A stretch of 64,000 bases of DNA from Paenibacillus sp. TCA20 (GCF_000732325.1 NZ_BBIW01000001.1:310001-374000), one strand, 5' to 3'; numbered from the stretch's first letter, positions 52,808-63,134 are shown. The notes: generated by a model not told the origin, from the sequence alone. Translations and numbers: made by a program.

Positions 52808-54496
52808 TTATTTTACGCTGTCATACCATTCATTCACTTCCTGGGTAATCTGATCTCCTCCGCCGGATTTCCAAGTTTCAACGAAAGTATCAAATGCATC
52901 GACAGGCTTGTTGCCATATATGATTTCGTTAAACGTTTGATTTTCAATTTTGTTGAGGTAGTCGAGCTTGGATTTCATCGTTTCTGTCGGAGGACCCGTG
53001 AACATATCCTTATAGGAAATATCCTCTTGAGACATCAGCACCTTGGCTGCTTCCGGTGTTTCCAGTCCATAGTTCGCTTTTACCTCGCGCTCAAGTCTTG
53101 TTTCGGCTTCTTTACCATCCGCCAAATTAAGAAGTGCCTTCATCTGTGCGTCCGGTATTCTCGCTCCGTCTCTGACGAGCAGGTAACGAAGTACATTGAC
53201 ATATCCGCCTTCAATCTCATCGTACCTCACCTGATTACCGTCTGCGTCCAGTTGATAGTCATACCCTTCAAACAAGCCAAAATCATGCTCACTGCCGGCA
53301 GCTGGATCTGCAAAATTGTCAAACAAATAATTCTGATACGTGAAGAAAGCCTCTGGATGCTCCATATCTTTCTTAATCAGCGTTACTCCGTTTGAGAAAT
53401 GAGTTCCATGACGCATTGCAGTTCCGTCTTCACCCGCAGGAATCGGATAAGGCTTCCATACGGCTTCTGGGTCGTTCTTGACTGTATCCACCAGCGGCCA
53501 CCCGCTCATCCAGTAAGGACCTGGAATGATTCCTGCTGTACCGGCTACGGCAGGCTCCGCCGTCTTGTTCTCATCCCATAGCGCAACCTCTTGAGGTATA
53601 TAGCCTTTATCAAACCACTCGCTCAGCTTCTGAAGACCCTGCTTCATTCCTGGATGCACAGAGCCGTATTCCAGCTTGCCGTCTTCACCTATATTCCATT
53701 GCTGCGGAAGAGTACCGTAGGCACCAAAGATCCAGGATGGATCAGCCATCCATGTATTCATCGAATTTTTGATTCCGATACTAAGCGGTGTTACCTTATC
53801 CGGAGACAGTCCGCTTGGGTTATTGTTCTTGAAGGCTTCCATCACCGCTTCCAGCTCATCAATCGTTGTCGGAGCCTTCAAGTTCAGCTTGTCGAGCCAA
53901 TCCTGTCTGATCCACAGGAGATAGTCATTGTTATAAGCGTAATCAAGAACCGGAATTCCCATCTTCTTGCCGTCACGCGTATATGCATTCCAAACGGTAG
54001 GATCGATATTCATTGCTTCCTTCCATGTATCGGAAGCATACTTGTCGAACAGCTCGCCGACCTCGCCATAGATTCCAGACTCAATCAAGTCTTGAACGAG
54101 CTGTGTCTGATCTGCACCAATCGTTAATATATCTGGCATGTCCTGTCTTGAAGACATAGACAATCTCACTTTCGTAGCAAAGGCACCGTTCGTATCGGTT
54201 ACAGACCAGAGTGAATTAATATTGATTCCGAACTGCTCCTTTGCCCATTTGGTTGCTACGCTGTTCTCAATGGTTTCCCCGTTCTTGAACGTCACCGCGG
54301 GATCAATCCCCCACACGGTGGATATCGTTACTTCCGGATCATACTTTTCTTTGTATACGTTTTCAGTACTGACCGGCGCTGTTGCGCTGTCGCTTGTGCT
54401 CTCCGCTCCCCGCCCGGAACAGCCCATGAGACCGACACTCGCTGCCATGGTCACTGCCAGAACTGAAAGCGTTGATCTTTTCCATCTAAACCCCAT
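52808..54496 (-). CDS. Sugar ABC transporter solute-binding lipoprotein (LplA/YtcQ-type)
   Basis: A 562-residue extracellular solute-binding protein. The lipobox VGLMGC places the lipidated Cys at residue 26, so the mature protein is anchored on the outer face of the membrane. The mature region has the large LplA/YtcQ family pattern (YTRDGKKMGIPVLDYAYNNDYLLWIR cut in the middle, WLDKLNLKAPTTIDELEAVM). It is about 120 residues longer than common type 1 binding proteins, as expected for that family. It is the first transport gene, followed by two permeases and a GH42. Ligand probably a galacto-oligosaccharide, by context. Confidence 0.92.
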   Translation of the reverse strand: MGFRWKRSTLSVLAVTMAASVGLMGCSGRGAESTSDSATAPVSTENVYKEKYDPEVTISTVWGIDPAVTFKNGETIENSVATKWAKEQFGININSLWSVTDTNGAFATKVRLSMSSRQDMPDILTIGADQTQLVQDLIESGIYGEVGELFDKYASDTWKEAMNIDPTVWNAYTRDGKKMGIPVLDYAYNNDYLLWIRQDWLDKLNLKAPTTIDELEAVMEAFKNNNPSGLSPDKVTPLSIGIKNSMNTWMADPSWIFGAYGTLPQQWNIGEDGKLEYGSVHPGMKQGLQKLSEWFDKGYIPQEVALWDENKTAEPAVAGTAGIIPGPYWMSGWPLVDTVKNDPEAVWKPYPIPAGEDGTAMRHGTHFSNGVTLIKKDMEHPEAFFTYQNYLFDNFADPAAGSEHDFGLFEGYDYQLDADGNQVRYDEIEGGYVNVLRYLLVRDGARIPDAQMKALLNLADGKEAETRLEREVKANYGLETPEAAKVLMSQEDISYKDMFTGPPTETMKSKLDYLNKIENQTFNEIIYGNKPVDAFDTFVETWKSGGGDQITQEVNEWYDSVK

Positions 54497-54599
54497 TTGA
54501 GTTCCCCCTTAAAGAACTTGTTCCTTACCCTTTTTATTATGAGTGGTGTCGGTCTTTTTTCCTATGATACTAAATTAAGGTTTCTGCACCTTTTTCAAC

Positions 54600-56231
54600 T
54601 TATTGCTCCCGAAATTCGTTTGGTGACATGCCAAAATGCTTTTTAAACAATTTGCTGAAGTACTGCGGATTCTGGTATCCGAGTTCAGAAGTGATCTCGT
54701 AAATTTTCTTGTTCGTGTGCTTCAGCAGGTACAGCGCCTTCTCCAGTCGAATTCGAATCAAGTATTCACTTAAGCCTTCGCCCGTCTCTGCCTTAAATAC
54801 TTTGGACAAATACACCGGATGCAGAAAGACCCGGTCTGCTATAATCTTTACGGTCAGCTCATAGCCATATTCGGATGCGACCAGATCCTTGACTTGCTTG
54901 ACAATATGTCCCTTGGACGGTGGCTTTTCCTGCTGCTGCTCTTCCAGCTTATCAAGAATTCGATACGTATAATTTCGAAGCTCTGCCGGATACTGAATCA
55001 GCCTCTCCACATGATGGGGCTCCATGCCATGTACATCCAGCTCGCTGATCCGAAATTCAGTCCGGTGTGTGATATACAAGCAGGCGTTTATGATCGCCAG
55101 ATAAATTTCATACATATGCTCTCTGGAAACGGGATAGCGATCGATAACATCAAATACTTCGGACAGCTTCTCCCGTACAGACTCCCATTGCCCAAGCTCA
55201 ATCAGCTGCTGAAGGACAGGCGGCTTGTACAGCAGGCTAAACACTTCTTTGGAAGCGCCTGAAAGAGATCTAGACTCATCCTGAGGAGAATACAGAACCG
55301 CTGCTCCTTCATCCGTGCTGGCCAGGTACATCGAATTTAGCATGTGGTGATAGACCGTGCTGGTATCATTCGGAAACTGGAAGCTGGAGCTTATAATAAC
55401 GGATACATCTCCGTGTAAGTACTGCCTGACATTCTCTTGAAAAGTCCTTAGAAGCGAATGAAGCTGTCTTCGGTCTTTATCTTCCATCTCCATCTCTAAG
55501 CCGGAGGTATTATCTGTCTGAATGAGTACAGCCAAGCAGTGATGAGGTGTTCTTCCCTGCCATACTTTATAATTCATGCCGAGTATCTCTTCTGATATGT
55601 TACCGATCGCATATTCAATAAGCACCCGGGATTTGGGATCCAGATCCATAAATCCTTGATTCAGCTGAACCAGGATCATGATGGACTCAACATCTGTCTG
55701 CAGAGGTATTTCATAATCCTGCAGCTGCTGCTTGACCCGCGACAAGGTATGTGGTGTCCCGAGCAGCAGGCCCTGCAGCATATTTTCCCGAAGCAGGACA
55801 TAATCCGATTTGCGCTGATACATGAGCTGATGGTATTTATCCGTTTCCTTTTCTCTTTCTTTGATAGCCTCAACTGTCTGATTCACACTTTTTATAAATT
55901 CCTCATCATCTACTGGCTTAAGTATGTAATCTTGAGCCTGTAATTGAATCGCTTTTTTGGCATATTGAAAGTCACTGTATCCTGTAAGAAGAATAGATCG
56001 TATTTCCGGCCATCTCTCACTCGCCTTCTCAATCAGCTCAAGACCATCCATTCCAGGCATTCGAATGTCTGTCACCAATATATCTACGGGATGGCTTTGC
56101 AGCAACTGAAGTGCTCCTGCCGCCGAATCTGTTCTATACACATGCCTGATGCCCATCTCCTCCCATGGAATGGTTGCCTCCAGACTCTCCGTAACATAGC
56201 TTTCATCATCAACCAACAAGATGTCCATCAT
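54600..56231 (-). CDS. YesN-type response regulator with AraC DNA-binding domain
   Basis: A response regulator of about 543 residues. The receiver is residues 1-120 (MMDILLVDDESYVTESLEAT, phospho-Asp in DILVTDIRMPGMDGLELI). A long middle region follows, and a C-terminal AraC helix-turn-helix (VFLHPVYLSKVFKAETGEGL and LGYQNPQYFSKLFKKHFGMSPNEF) ends the protein. The ATG at 56231 is preceded by AAAGGA and lies inside the YesM gene end (23-base overlap), so the two are coupled. It should activate the transporter genes directly downstream. Confidence 0.92.
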   Translation of the reverse strand: MMDILLVDDESYVTESLEATIPWEEMGIRHVYRTDSAAGALQLLQSHPVDILVTDIRMPGMDGLELIEKASERWPEIRSILLTGYSDFQYAKKAIQLQAQDYILKPVDDEEFIKSVNQTVEAIKEREKETDKYHQLMYQRKSDYVLLRENMLQGLLLGTPHTLSRVKQQLQDYEIPLQTDVESIMILVQLNQGFMDLDPKSRVLIEYAIGNISEEILGMNYKVWQGRTPHHCLAVLIQTDNTSGLEMEMEDKDRRQLHSLLRTFQENVRQYLHGDVSVIISSSFQFPNDTSTVYHHMLNSMYLASTDEGAAVLYSPQDESRSLSGASKEVFSLLYKPPVLQQLIELGQWESVREKLSEVFDVIDRYPVSREHMYEIYLAIINACLYITHRTEFRISELDVHGMEPHHVERLIQYPAELRNYTYRILDKLEEQQQEKPPSKGHIVKQVKDLVASEYGYELTVKIIADRVFLHPVYLSKVFKAETGEGLSEYLIRIRLEKALYLLKHTNKKIYEITSELGYQNPQYFSKLFKKHFGMSPNEFREQ

Positions 56232-57978
56232 TATGATCGTTCCTTTCATATCTACTCGTATTCTCCCATTGAATGCTTGCCCTGAACCCGCCCATCGCGG
56301 ATGTATCAACGGACAAATAACTGCTGTCTCCGTACCTTAACTGCATTCGTTGATTTACATTCCACAATCCGCAGCCCGAGTTCTCATCCATCGGCTTCGT
56401 CAGGCGTTCCCTCAAATCCTGAAGTCTGCTCTCAGAAATACCGAGCCCGTCATCCTCAACTACAATTCGCATCATTCCGTTCGGATCCTGACAAGCCCCG
56501 ATGCGTATAAACCCGGCATCCGGGGACCGTTCAATGCCGTGAATGACAGCATTCTCTACAAGCGGCTGAATCACTAATGGTGGAATGGTCTGATCCAGCA
56601 GCTCGTCTGGAATCTCGATCACATAGTCAATGCGATTCATGCGCATCTTCTGTATCTTGAGATATGCGACTACAAAATCCATCTCTTCCTTTAGAGTGAC
56701 CAGCTCCTTCTCCTGCCGGGTGGTATACCGATAATAACGGGATAGATTATGAGACATGGCTACAACTGCGTCCATCTTACCGAGCTTGGCCATACTTGTA
56801 ATGAAGGAGAAGCAGTTATAAAAGAAATGGGGATTAATCTGAGACTGCAGCTGCTTCAGCCTAGCTTCTTTTACTTGAATTTGCTCCAGATATACATTCT
56901 CAAACAGCTCCTGGATCTGCTCCACCATGGAATTGAAGCGTTCTGACAGGAAGCTGAATTCATTCCTTCCCTTGGGTACCACTCGCACCGAATAGTCCCC
57001 CATCTTCAGCCGCTGAAACCCGCGAATCAGTCCTTTAACGGGAATTTGGACCTGTACGTACAGCAAGTAAGCAGCCAAGAAGCTCATAAGCAATAGACTC
57101 CCTACGGCCCCGTAGAATAACTGATTGGACTTCTCGATCGGTGCAAGCACATCCGTTAGAGGGATATAATCCACCAGGTACCATCCTGTAGCTTGGGATA
57201 ATACCGTGTGCACACTATAGATGTGACCATCCACCTCTACCGTCCGGTAATCGACATCATTCATCTCGGGAAATTTCAGCTGAGTGAGAAGCTTGGCACT
57301 CTGTGCAATATCCTGCGTTCGGTTATAGATAACACCGGTGCCCGGTTTGTAATAGAAGGGATCTCTTCTTCCATTACTCTTAAACTTGTCCAGCATATCC
57401 TGTATATTCGTGCTGTCAAATTCGATCTTAACGATACTGTTTGCCTTCGCAGGATCCTGAACCGAATAGGGAGAAACCGTGTACCAGGAAAAAAGATACT
57501 GCTCACTGTTGAGCCGCTGCACCTTCTCTACCTGCCACCCTGGCTTAATCTCTTCTCTCAGCTCGTCCGAATCGTACCGCCTGGCATTGCCTTCCGTAAT
57601 CATCCTCTCCATAGAGGGGGAATAAAAAGTAAGACTGCTTCGCCAATTGGACGAGCTCTCCTGAATACTCAGCTTGTTCTGTACCCGTTTGACCTGATTA
57701 ATGAGGTCTAAATTCAAATAATCGCTGTCCATATAAATATCTTTGAAGCTCTCAATGTCGGGATCATGGATTAGCAGATTCGTCCAGGAAGATAACTCTT
57801 CAATACTCGTATTAACCTGACTTTGAAAAAAGGCAAGCTGATTACTGCTGGATTTGTTCAGCTCACTGACGACGGTATCGGTTGCCATTTTGTTGGAATA
57901 GCTGTACAGAAACACGACAGGAATAAGCATGATAATAATCAGCAATACAATCTTCGTAAACAAGGAATATCTGATCAT
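56209..57978 (-). CDS. YesM-type membrane sensor histidine kinase
   Basis: A 589-residue kinase. It has an N-terminal membrane helix (about residues 6-28), an extracytoplasmic Cache-like sensor domain (about 30-285), a second helix (about 290-310), a HAMP domain (about 311-365), and the His_kinase domain with LQSQINPHFFYNCFSFI (phospho-His near 387). The ATPase then follows with PPLVIQPLVENAVIHGI and VEDDGLGI, GCGLWNVNQRMQLRYG. It is coupled to the YesN gene. Such pairs sense sugars, often through a binding protein, and induce the adjacent LplABC-type importer. A weak cre-like site precedes it. Confidence 0.93.
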   Translation of the reverse strand: MIRYSLFTKIVLLIIIMLIPVVFLYSYSNKMATDTVVSELNKSSSNQLAFFQSQVNTSIEELSSWTNLLIHDPDIESFKDIYMDSDYLNLDLINQVKRVQNKLSIQESSSNWRSSLTFYSPSMERMITEGNARRYDSDELREEIKPGWQVEKVQRLNSEQYLFSWYTVSPYSVQDPAKANSIVKIEFDSTNIQDMLDKFKSNGRRDPFYYKPGTGVIYNRTQDIAQSAKLLTQLKFPEMNDVDYRTVEVDGHIYSVHTVLSQATGWYLVDYIPLTDVLAPIEKSNQLFYGAVGSLLLMSFLAAYLLYVQVQIPVKGLIRGFQRLKMGDYSVRVVPKGRNEFSFLSERFNSMVEQIQELFENVYLEQIQVKEARLKQLQSQINPHFFYNCFSFITSMAKLGKMDAVVAMSHNLSRYYRYTTRQEKELVTLKEEMDFVVAYLKIQKMRMNRIDYVIEIPDELLDQTIPPLVIQPLVENAVIHGIERSPDAGFIRIGACQDPNGMMRIVVEDDGLGISESRLQDLRERLTKPMDENSGCGLWNVNQRMQLRYGDSSYLSVDTSAMGGFRASIQWENTSRYERNDHNDGHLVG

Positions 57979-58019
57979 AGTAGAATATACACCTCATAGA
58001 ATGATGTCGATGTGACTAT

Positions 58020-58033
58020 TGTAAGCGTTTTAT
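58020..58033. promoter_or_regulatory. Weak cre-like site upstream of YesM
   Basis: TGTAAGCGTTTTAT matches the cre consensus at 12 of 14 positions, with the last two bases off. It lies 42 bases upstream of the YesM start. Confidence 0.3.
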
Positions 58034-58163
58034 GTGGAAAATTAAATCAAAATTAACTTGACTCTGCTTTATCGCGATTTGTGTTAAAACGCCCGAGAAC
58101 AGACATATCCCGCTGGATCCCACTGTACGATATATAGGAATAATGATTGGGAGGCGGATCGAG

Positions 58164-59357
58164 ATGCGGATTGCTATATTTACGGACACATTTTTACCCG
58201 AGGTCAACGGAGTGGCAAATACACTTGGCAGATGGGTTGAATATTTACGAGCACGCTCGATCCCTGTTCTTGTGTTCGCTCCACAGCATGGCAGCCTCGT
58301 GAAGACAGATGGCGGTCATGTCGAGCGATTCTTCAGTCTTCCGCTGATTTTTTATCCAGAATGTAAGCTGGCTCTGCCCGGTCGTATGCGAACAGAGCGA
58401 ATTCTCCACAATTTTCAGCCCACACTGATTCATGTCGCTACTCCTGCCGCTATAGGTCTGCTCGGAGCAGGATATGCTGCCAAGCACGGTATACCTCTAG
58501 TGGCATCCTACCATACCCACTTTGATCAATATTTGAAGCACTACAAGTTAGCTTGGATGGAGCAAGCGCTGTGGAAGTATATGCAGTGGTTTCATCGGAA
58601 CTGTGAACGAATCTATGCCCCTTCGGAGTCCACGAAGCTCAAGCTTGAGGAAAAAGGAATGAAGCATGTAGAAATTTGGAGCAGAGGAATTGATGCGCAG
58701 CAGTTTCGTCCAGCGGTGTCTGCTGAGGAACGAGCAAGTCTTCTTCGTAACCGTGGATTGGATCCGGAGCTGACCTATATGCTGTATGTCGGACGACTGG
58801 CTCCCGAGAAAAATATCGAACACTTAATCAACAGCTTCGCTTCTCTGCCCTCCCGTATCCTGGATAAGTCCCGCCTCCTCATTGCAGGAGATGGTCCCCT
58901 GTATGGACTCTCCCCCTCAATACCCCACAACCTTTCAGAGGAGCACATCCAGTGGCTGGGATATTTGCGAGGAAATGAGCTTCAAGATATCTACACCATG
59001 TCTGATTTATTCGTTTTTCCTTCATCTACGGAGACGTTTGGCAACGTCATTCTTGAAGCAATGGCTAGCGGTCTCCCTGTTATTGCAGCCGGTGCAGGCG
59101 GAGTTCTAGACATCATTCAGCATGAAAAGACGGGCATACTGTGCCCGCCGGAAGAGCCTGCTTCGATGGTAAACGCAATCATCCATCTCTATGATCATCC
59201 TGATATAAGCAAGAGATTAGGGGAAGCAGGGAGAGAGTACAGTCTGAATCGTTCCTGGATTCCAATATTGGATCATCTGCTCAGCAGCTACGATCAGGTC
59301 ATTGCTGAATTCTCGAAGGAGAATATGAGCAGATCACCGCAGAAAAAGGTTAAATGA
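58164..59357 (+). CDS. GT4 family glycosyltransferase (mannosyltransferase MgtA-like)
   Basis: A 397-residue GT-B glycosyltransferase. The N-terminus MRIAIFTDTFLPEVNGVANT is the signature of the GDP-mannose-dependent alpha-mannosyltransferase/MgtA and diglucosyl-diacylglycerol-like GT4 group. Further marks are VASYHTHFDQYLKHY (about residue 115), YVGRLAPEKNIEHLI (about 210), and the donor-site ETFGNVILEAMASGLPV (about 290, EX7E). The start at 58164 is preceded by GGGAGG. Expected acceptor is a lipid or glycan in the membrane; the exact product is unknown. Monocistronic. Confidence 0.88.
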   Translation: MRIAIFTDTFLPEVNGVANTLGRWVEYLRARSIPVLVFAPQHGSLVKTDGGHVERFFSLPLIFYPECKLALPGRMRTERILHNFQPTLIHVATPAAIGLLGAGYAAKHGIPLVASYHTHFDQYLKHYKLAWMEQALWKYMQWFHRNCERIYAPSESTKLKLEEKGMKHVEIWSRGIDAQQFRPAVSAEERASLLRNRGLDPELTYMLYVGRLAPEKNIEHLINSFASLPSRILDKSRLLIAGDGPLYGLSPSIPHNLSEEHIQWLGYLRGNELQDIYTMSDLFVFPSSTETFGNVILEAMASGLPVIAAGAGGVLDIIQHEKTGILCPPEEPASMVNAIIHLYDHPDISKRLGEAGREYSLNRSWIPILDHLLSSYDQVIAEFSKENMSRSPQKKVK

Positions 59358-59503
59358 GTCGAAGAATATATAAACTTCCCGGAATACCCGAAACACGTTT
59401 GTCGAACCGTAATACTAGATATAAACAGCGAGCCGTCATTATTCTGTATGATTCTCCATGCTGTCATTATGGGTCATATCATGTCAGTTAACCATCACAA
59501 ATA

Positions 59504-60697
59504 TTACGTAAACACTTGCTCTATTCGCTGGATCGCCCATTCCAGTTCTTGATCCGTAATGATCAGCGGTGGGGCAAACCGAATGACGGTATCATGTGTT
59601 TCCTTGCAGAGCAGTCCTTGCTGCATTAACCTCTCACAATAGGGCCGCGCAGGTGTTCTTAGTTCAATTCCAATGAACAGCCCTCTTCCCCTTACCTCTT
59701 TAATATCTTTGGACGTGATCTGCTTCAACCTGTGCAGCATTCGATTTCCAAGTACAAAAGAACGGTCCGCGAGCTTCTCGTCTTCTGTTACCTTAAGTGC
59801 TTCTATAGCAACCCTGCTCGCAAGCGGATTTCCTCCGAAGGTTGAACCATGCGAACCAGGTTCAAATAATCCAAGAATCGATTCATCCGCCGCTACAGCC
59901 GATACAGGCAGCACACCTCCGCCAAGCGCCTTTCCCATAATGTAAATATCCGGGACGACCTGCTCCCAATCGCAGGCAAATCTTCGCCCGGTTCTTCCGA
60001 ATCCGGTCTGTATTTCATCTGCCATGAGAAGCACGTTCTGCTCACTGCACAGCCTGCGAACCTCTGTCAGATAGCCTTCTGGAGGGATCTGGATTCCAGC
60101 TTCCCCTTGAATAGGTTCAACCAAGAACGCAGCCGTGTTCTGATTGATGGCAGACGTTAAAGCAGTCATGTCACCATAAGGTATGATCCGGAATCCCGGT
60201 GTAAATGGTCCAAAGTCTTTTTGATAATAAGGATCGGAGGAAAAGGAGGTGATCGTCGTCGTTCTGCCATGAAAATTCCCTTCGCAGACAATAATCTCTG
60301 CCTGATTATAAGAGATCCCCTTCACTTCATATCCCCAGCGTCTTGCTGCCTTGACAGCCGTTTCGACCGCCTCTGCTCCTGTATTCATCGGTAAGACCAT
60401 TTGCTTCCCCGTAAATCCGCTTAATAGCTCCATAAGCTCTGCCAAAGGCGCATTATAGAACGCCCGTGATGTAAGAGTGACTTCATCGGCTTGCTGTTTC
60501 AGAGCAGCTATGATGCGCGGGTGACGATGTCCCTGGTTCAATGCCGAATATCCACTCAGCATATCCATATAGCGATGCCCATCGGGATCTGTGACCCATA
60601 CCCCCTCTGCTTGTTGAATAACTATGGGCAGTGGATGATAGTTATGGGCTCCAAACCGTTCCGTCTTGTTCATGATTTCTTGTGAAGAAAACTTCAT
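59504..60697 (-). CDS. rocD: Ornithine aminotransferase
   Basis: RocD transfers the delta-amino group of ornithine to 2-oxoglutarate, giving glutamate semialdehyde in arginine/proline metabolism. The 397-residue class III PLP enzyme has [19 protein letters not shown] at the N-terminus, [27 protein letters not shown], the cofactor Asp in [16 protein letters not shown], and the PLP Lys in [15 protein letters not shown]. The ATG at 60697 follows GAGGGG. It is divergent from a membrane transporter gene. The alternative names in class III (acetylornithine or GABA aminotransferase) fit less well. Confidence 0.92.
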   Translation of the reverse strand: MKFSSQEIMNKTERFGAHNYHPLPIVIQQAEGVWVTDPDGHRYMDMLSGYSALNQGHRHPRIIAALKQQADEVTLTSRAFYNAPLAELMELLSGFTGKQMVLPMNTGAEAVETAVKAARRWGYEVKGISYNQAEIIVCEGNFHGRTTTITSFSSDPYYQKDFGPFTPGFRIIPYGDMTALTSAINQNTAAFLVEPIQGEAGIQIPPEGYLTEVRRLCSEQNVLLMADEIQTGFGRTGRRFACDWEQVVPDIYIMGKALGGGVLPVSAVAADESILGLFEPGSHGSTFGGNPLASRVAIEALKVTEDEKLADRSFVLGNRMLHRLKQITSKDIKEVRGRGLFIGIELRTPARPYCERLMQQGLLCKETHDTVIRFAPPLIITDQELEWAIQRIEQVFT

Positions 60698-60844
60698 TAG
60701 ACTAACCCCTCGTTTCCCTGTGTGCACTCGTTATTTGTGACCTTACATTCTATGCCGTTAGAAAAAGTAGGAGAACACCCACCTTGGCTGCAGCATACGA
60801 TACAGCACAAGCATACTTGGTATAGCACGAGAGGGTGAAGCATT

Positions 60845-62245
60845 ATGGACATTCATCTATTACCGCTCCATTACGTCTATTTATCGTTCATTATCTTTAT
60901 TATGATCCTATTAATACGCAGACGGGATACGAGTGTCATCTGTATTTTGGGTATTATAGCCTTGGGTTTCCTTGCATCGGACAGCATCGTGACCTCCGTC
61001 TCCGGGATCTTCGGAAGCTTCATCTATGCTGCGAAGGAACTGATCAGCACCATATTCATCATTTCGATCGTTGTAGCCATGAGCCGAGTGCTCATCCGCA
61101 CCGGAATCAATGAAATTATGGTTGCTCCTTTAACCAAGCTGCTGAGGACACCCGCTCACGCCTTTTGGGGAATCGGCATTATTATGATGATTGTTTCCTT
61201 CTTCTTCTGGCCGTCTCCCGGCGTCGCCCTTATCGGAGCTGTCATGCTTCCCGTAGCGGGAAGAGTCGGCCTTCCAGCGATTGGCACAGCCATGGCGATG
61301 AATTTGTTTGGACACGGTATTGCTTTGTCAGGTGACTATGTAATCCAGGGCGCACCCAAATTAACGGCAGACGCTGCAGGAATTCCGGTCTCTGATGTTG
61401 TAACCGCCAGTATCCCTCTAGTTATCACGACAGGCCTCGTTGCTACCCTCACAGCCTACATCATGCTCCGCAGAGATATGCGCCGCGGTACCATCAACAA
61501 GGAATCAGCCGTTTCTCAACCAGCCTCACCTTCTGATCTGTCCCCCTCCAATGACATCCAAATTCCACTACGGACCAAACGGATTATTGCTTATACCATT
61601 CCATTACTCTTTGTGCTTGATCTAGCGGCCATGTACCTGCTGAACCTGCAAGGTGGAGATGCAACAGCCCTCATCGGTGGTACAGCTATTGTAATCCTGA
61701 TCCTGGTAACGATGGTTGCCCACCGAAATAAAGGGCTCGAGGAAACGACAGATTATTTGATCAAAGGATTTCAGTTTGGCTTCAAGGTGTTTGGTCCTGT
61801 AATACCTATTGCTGCCTTCTTCTATCTGGGGGACGCGGCTCTCACCGCATTATTCTCTAACCCCCTGCCTGAAGGTTCGCATGGGATCGTGAATGACCTG
61901 GGCCTCGCACTCGCACATACGGTCCCGCTGAATGAAGTGGTCGGGGCGATCAGCATGACTGTTGTCGGGGCAATAACGGGGATGGATGGATCTGGATTCT
62001 CCGGTATATCCCTTGTTGGCTCGATTGCTCAGATGTTCTCTGCATCCATTGGCTCGACTCCTATGCTCACGGCACTTGGTCAGATTGCTGCCATATGGAT
62101 TGGCGGAGGTACGCTGATTCCATGGGCACTGATTCCTGCTGCTGCGATCTGCAACGTCAGCCCATTTGAGCTTGCAAGACGTAATTTAATTCCTGTTATT
62201 AGCGGACTGACCGCTGCAACCATTGTTGCGATTCTACTCATGTAG
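60845..62245 (+). CDS. Integral membrane transporter of the ion transporter superfamily, substrate unknown
   Basis: A 466-residue protein with about 11-12 predicted membrane helices and a cytosolic loop near residues 205-245. Segments such as FFFWPSPGVALIGAVMLPVAG and the later GSIAQMFSASIGSTPMLTALG (inverted-repeat halves with re-entrant-like Gly/Ser/Pro loops) recall the GntP/DctM/NhaC-type secondary transporters. The start follows GAGAGGG. It is divergent from rocD, so an amino acid or organic acid substrate is possible, but this is inference. Confidence 0.75.
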   Translation: MDIHLLPLHYVYLSFIIFIMILLIRRRDTSVICILGIIALGFLASDSIVTSVSGIFGSFIYAAKELISTIFIISIVVAMSRVLIRTGINEIMVAPLTKLLRTPAHAFWGIGIIMMIVSFFFWPSPGVALIGAVMLPVAGRVGLPAIGTAMAMNLFGHGIALSGDYVIQGAPKLTADAAGIPVSDVVTASIPLVITTGLVATLTAYIMLRRDMRRGTINKESAVSQPASPSDLSPSNDIQIPLRTKRIIAYTIPLLFVLDLAAMYLLNLQGGDATALIGGTAIVILILVTMVAHRNKGLEETTDYLIKGFQFGFKVFGPVIPIAAFFYLGDAALTALFSNPLPEGSHGIVNDLGLALAHTVPLNEVVGAISMTVVGAITGMDGSGFSGISLVGSIAQMFSASIGSTPMLTALGQIAAIWIGGGTLIPWALIPAAAICNVSPFELARRNLIPVISGLTAATIVAILLM

Positions 62246-62279
62246 AAGATTATAGCTGAATTAACCTCATATGAAGACA

Positions 62280-62361
62280 AAAAGAGCCGCTTTTGTGCAA
62301 TGAAGTAATTCTGTCTAATTGACAGCAAGTACTTCGTCCTCGCGCACAATACGGCTCTTTT
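62280..62361. terminator. Long multi-stem bidirectional terminator
   Basis: AAAAGAGCCG/CGGCTCTTTT (10 bp) encloses TTGTGC/GCACAA, then GAAGTA/TACTTC, then CTGTC/GACAG. This forms one 82-base stacked hairpin between convergent genes. It is much longer than the other terminators in the window. Confidence 0.8.
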
Positions 62362-62367
62362 TTAAAT

Positions 62368-63030
62368 TTAATCGCTAAGACAATGTCTTAGCCTGATGGA
62401 CTCGAGAAGCTTGTTCCATGCCTTATCAGATCCGCGCCAGTCGTTACCCTTTGGGATGGAATACCTGATGCATCCAGAAGGTTCGACCCATCTGGTCACA
62501 GGTGCATTCTCATCGGCCAGCGTATCAATAACAATCAAATCAAAGGAATGCTTGACTTGTTTCTTTAGACTATAATACAGTCGATCACCATCATCTTGTC
62601 CACCATTGACACGAACAAACAGGAGCCTCTCCCCTGCCTCCCATGCCTGCAGCATTCGTTCCGTCCTCCGAATAAGCTTAGACTTGAATTCAGGATATGC
62701 CAGTGCCCAATCCGCTTCCTTCGCGGTAATCGGGAAATCATGATAGGACAAAATTCCATATCTTGTGTCACGCACACAGTAGCAAGTCCTAAATGCACTT
62801 ATCTTCTCCAGATTGCCTAAGTCCATAAATTCTGCAAACCTGGCGTCTATCAATCTGATGAGCTGATCTATGTTTTTGGATACAAACCAGTCGAGTGGAC
62901 CTGCTTCCCGGCGAAGCGATAATCTTCTCAGCTGATAAGCAGTCTGGCAATTGGATCCAAGACTAAACACGGCATCATATTCCTGTATGTCCACGTCATT
63001 GGATTGACCATCTGTGCACAAGAGCCGCAT
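62368..63030 (-). CDS. DUF1796 family putative cysteine peptidase
   Basis: A 220-residue protein of the DUF1796 papain-like group. The N-terminal motif FSLGSNCQTAYQLRRLSLR (Cys near residue 29) followed by GPLDWFVS is the family signature; a His in SYHDFP (about 98) and Asp residues later may complete an active site. Activity is unproven for the family. The ATG at 63030 is only a base from the GGGGGA site; a TTG three codons in (63021) is better spaced and may be the true start. Confidence 0.75.
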   Translation of the reverse strand: MRLLCTDGQSNDVDIQEYDAVFSLGSNCQTAYQLRRLSLRREAGPLDWFVSKNIDQLIRLIDARFAEFMDLGNLEKISAFRTCYCVRDTRYGILSYHDFPITAKEADWALAYPEFKSKLIRRTERMLQAWEAGERLLFVRVNGGQDDGDRLYYSLKKQVKHSFDLIVIDTLADENAPVTRWVEPSGCIRYSIPKGNDWRGSDKAWNKLLESIRLRHCLSD

Positions 63031-63134
63031 TCCCCCTTATATGTCTCCCACCTCATCTTAAGACATATAGCAGTTTATGCTTAGAGACTCCTTCAGGTTT
63101 GGACGCTCCGGTGATGCATTCCAGATCAAACGTA

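Noticed and set aside
52781..53395. 204-codon + strand open frame opposite the solute-binding protein
   Set aside because: Antisense to a conserved lipoprotein gene; composition is explained by the complementary codons.
58020..58033. Strong CcpA control of yesMN
   Set aside because: The site matches only 12 of 14 consensus bases, with the terminal CA missing, so it is listed only as weak.
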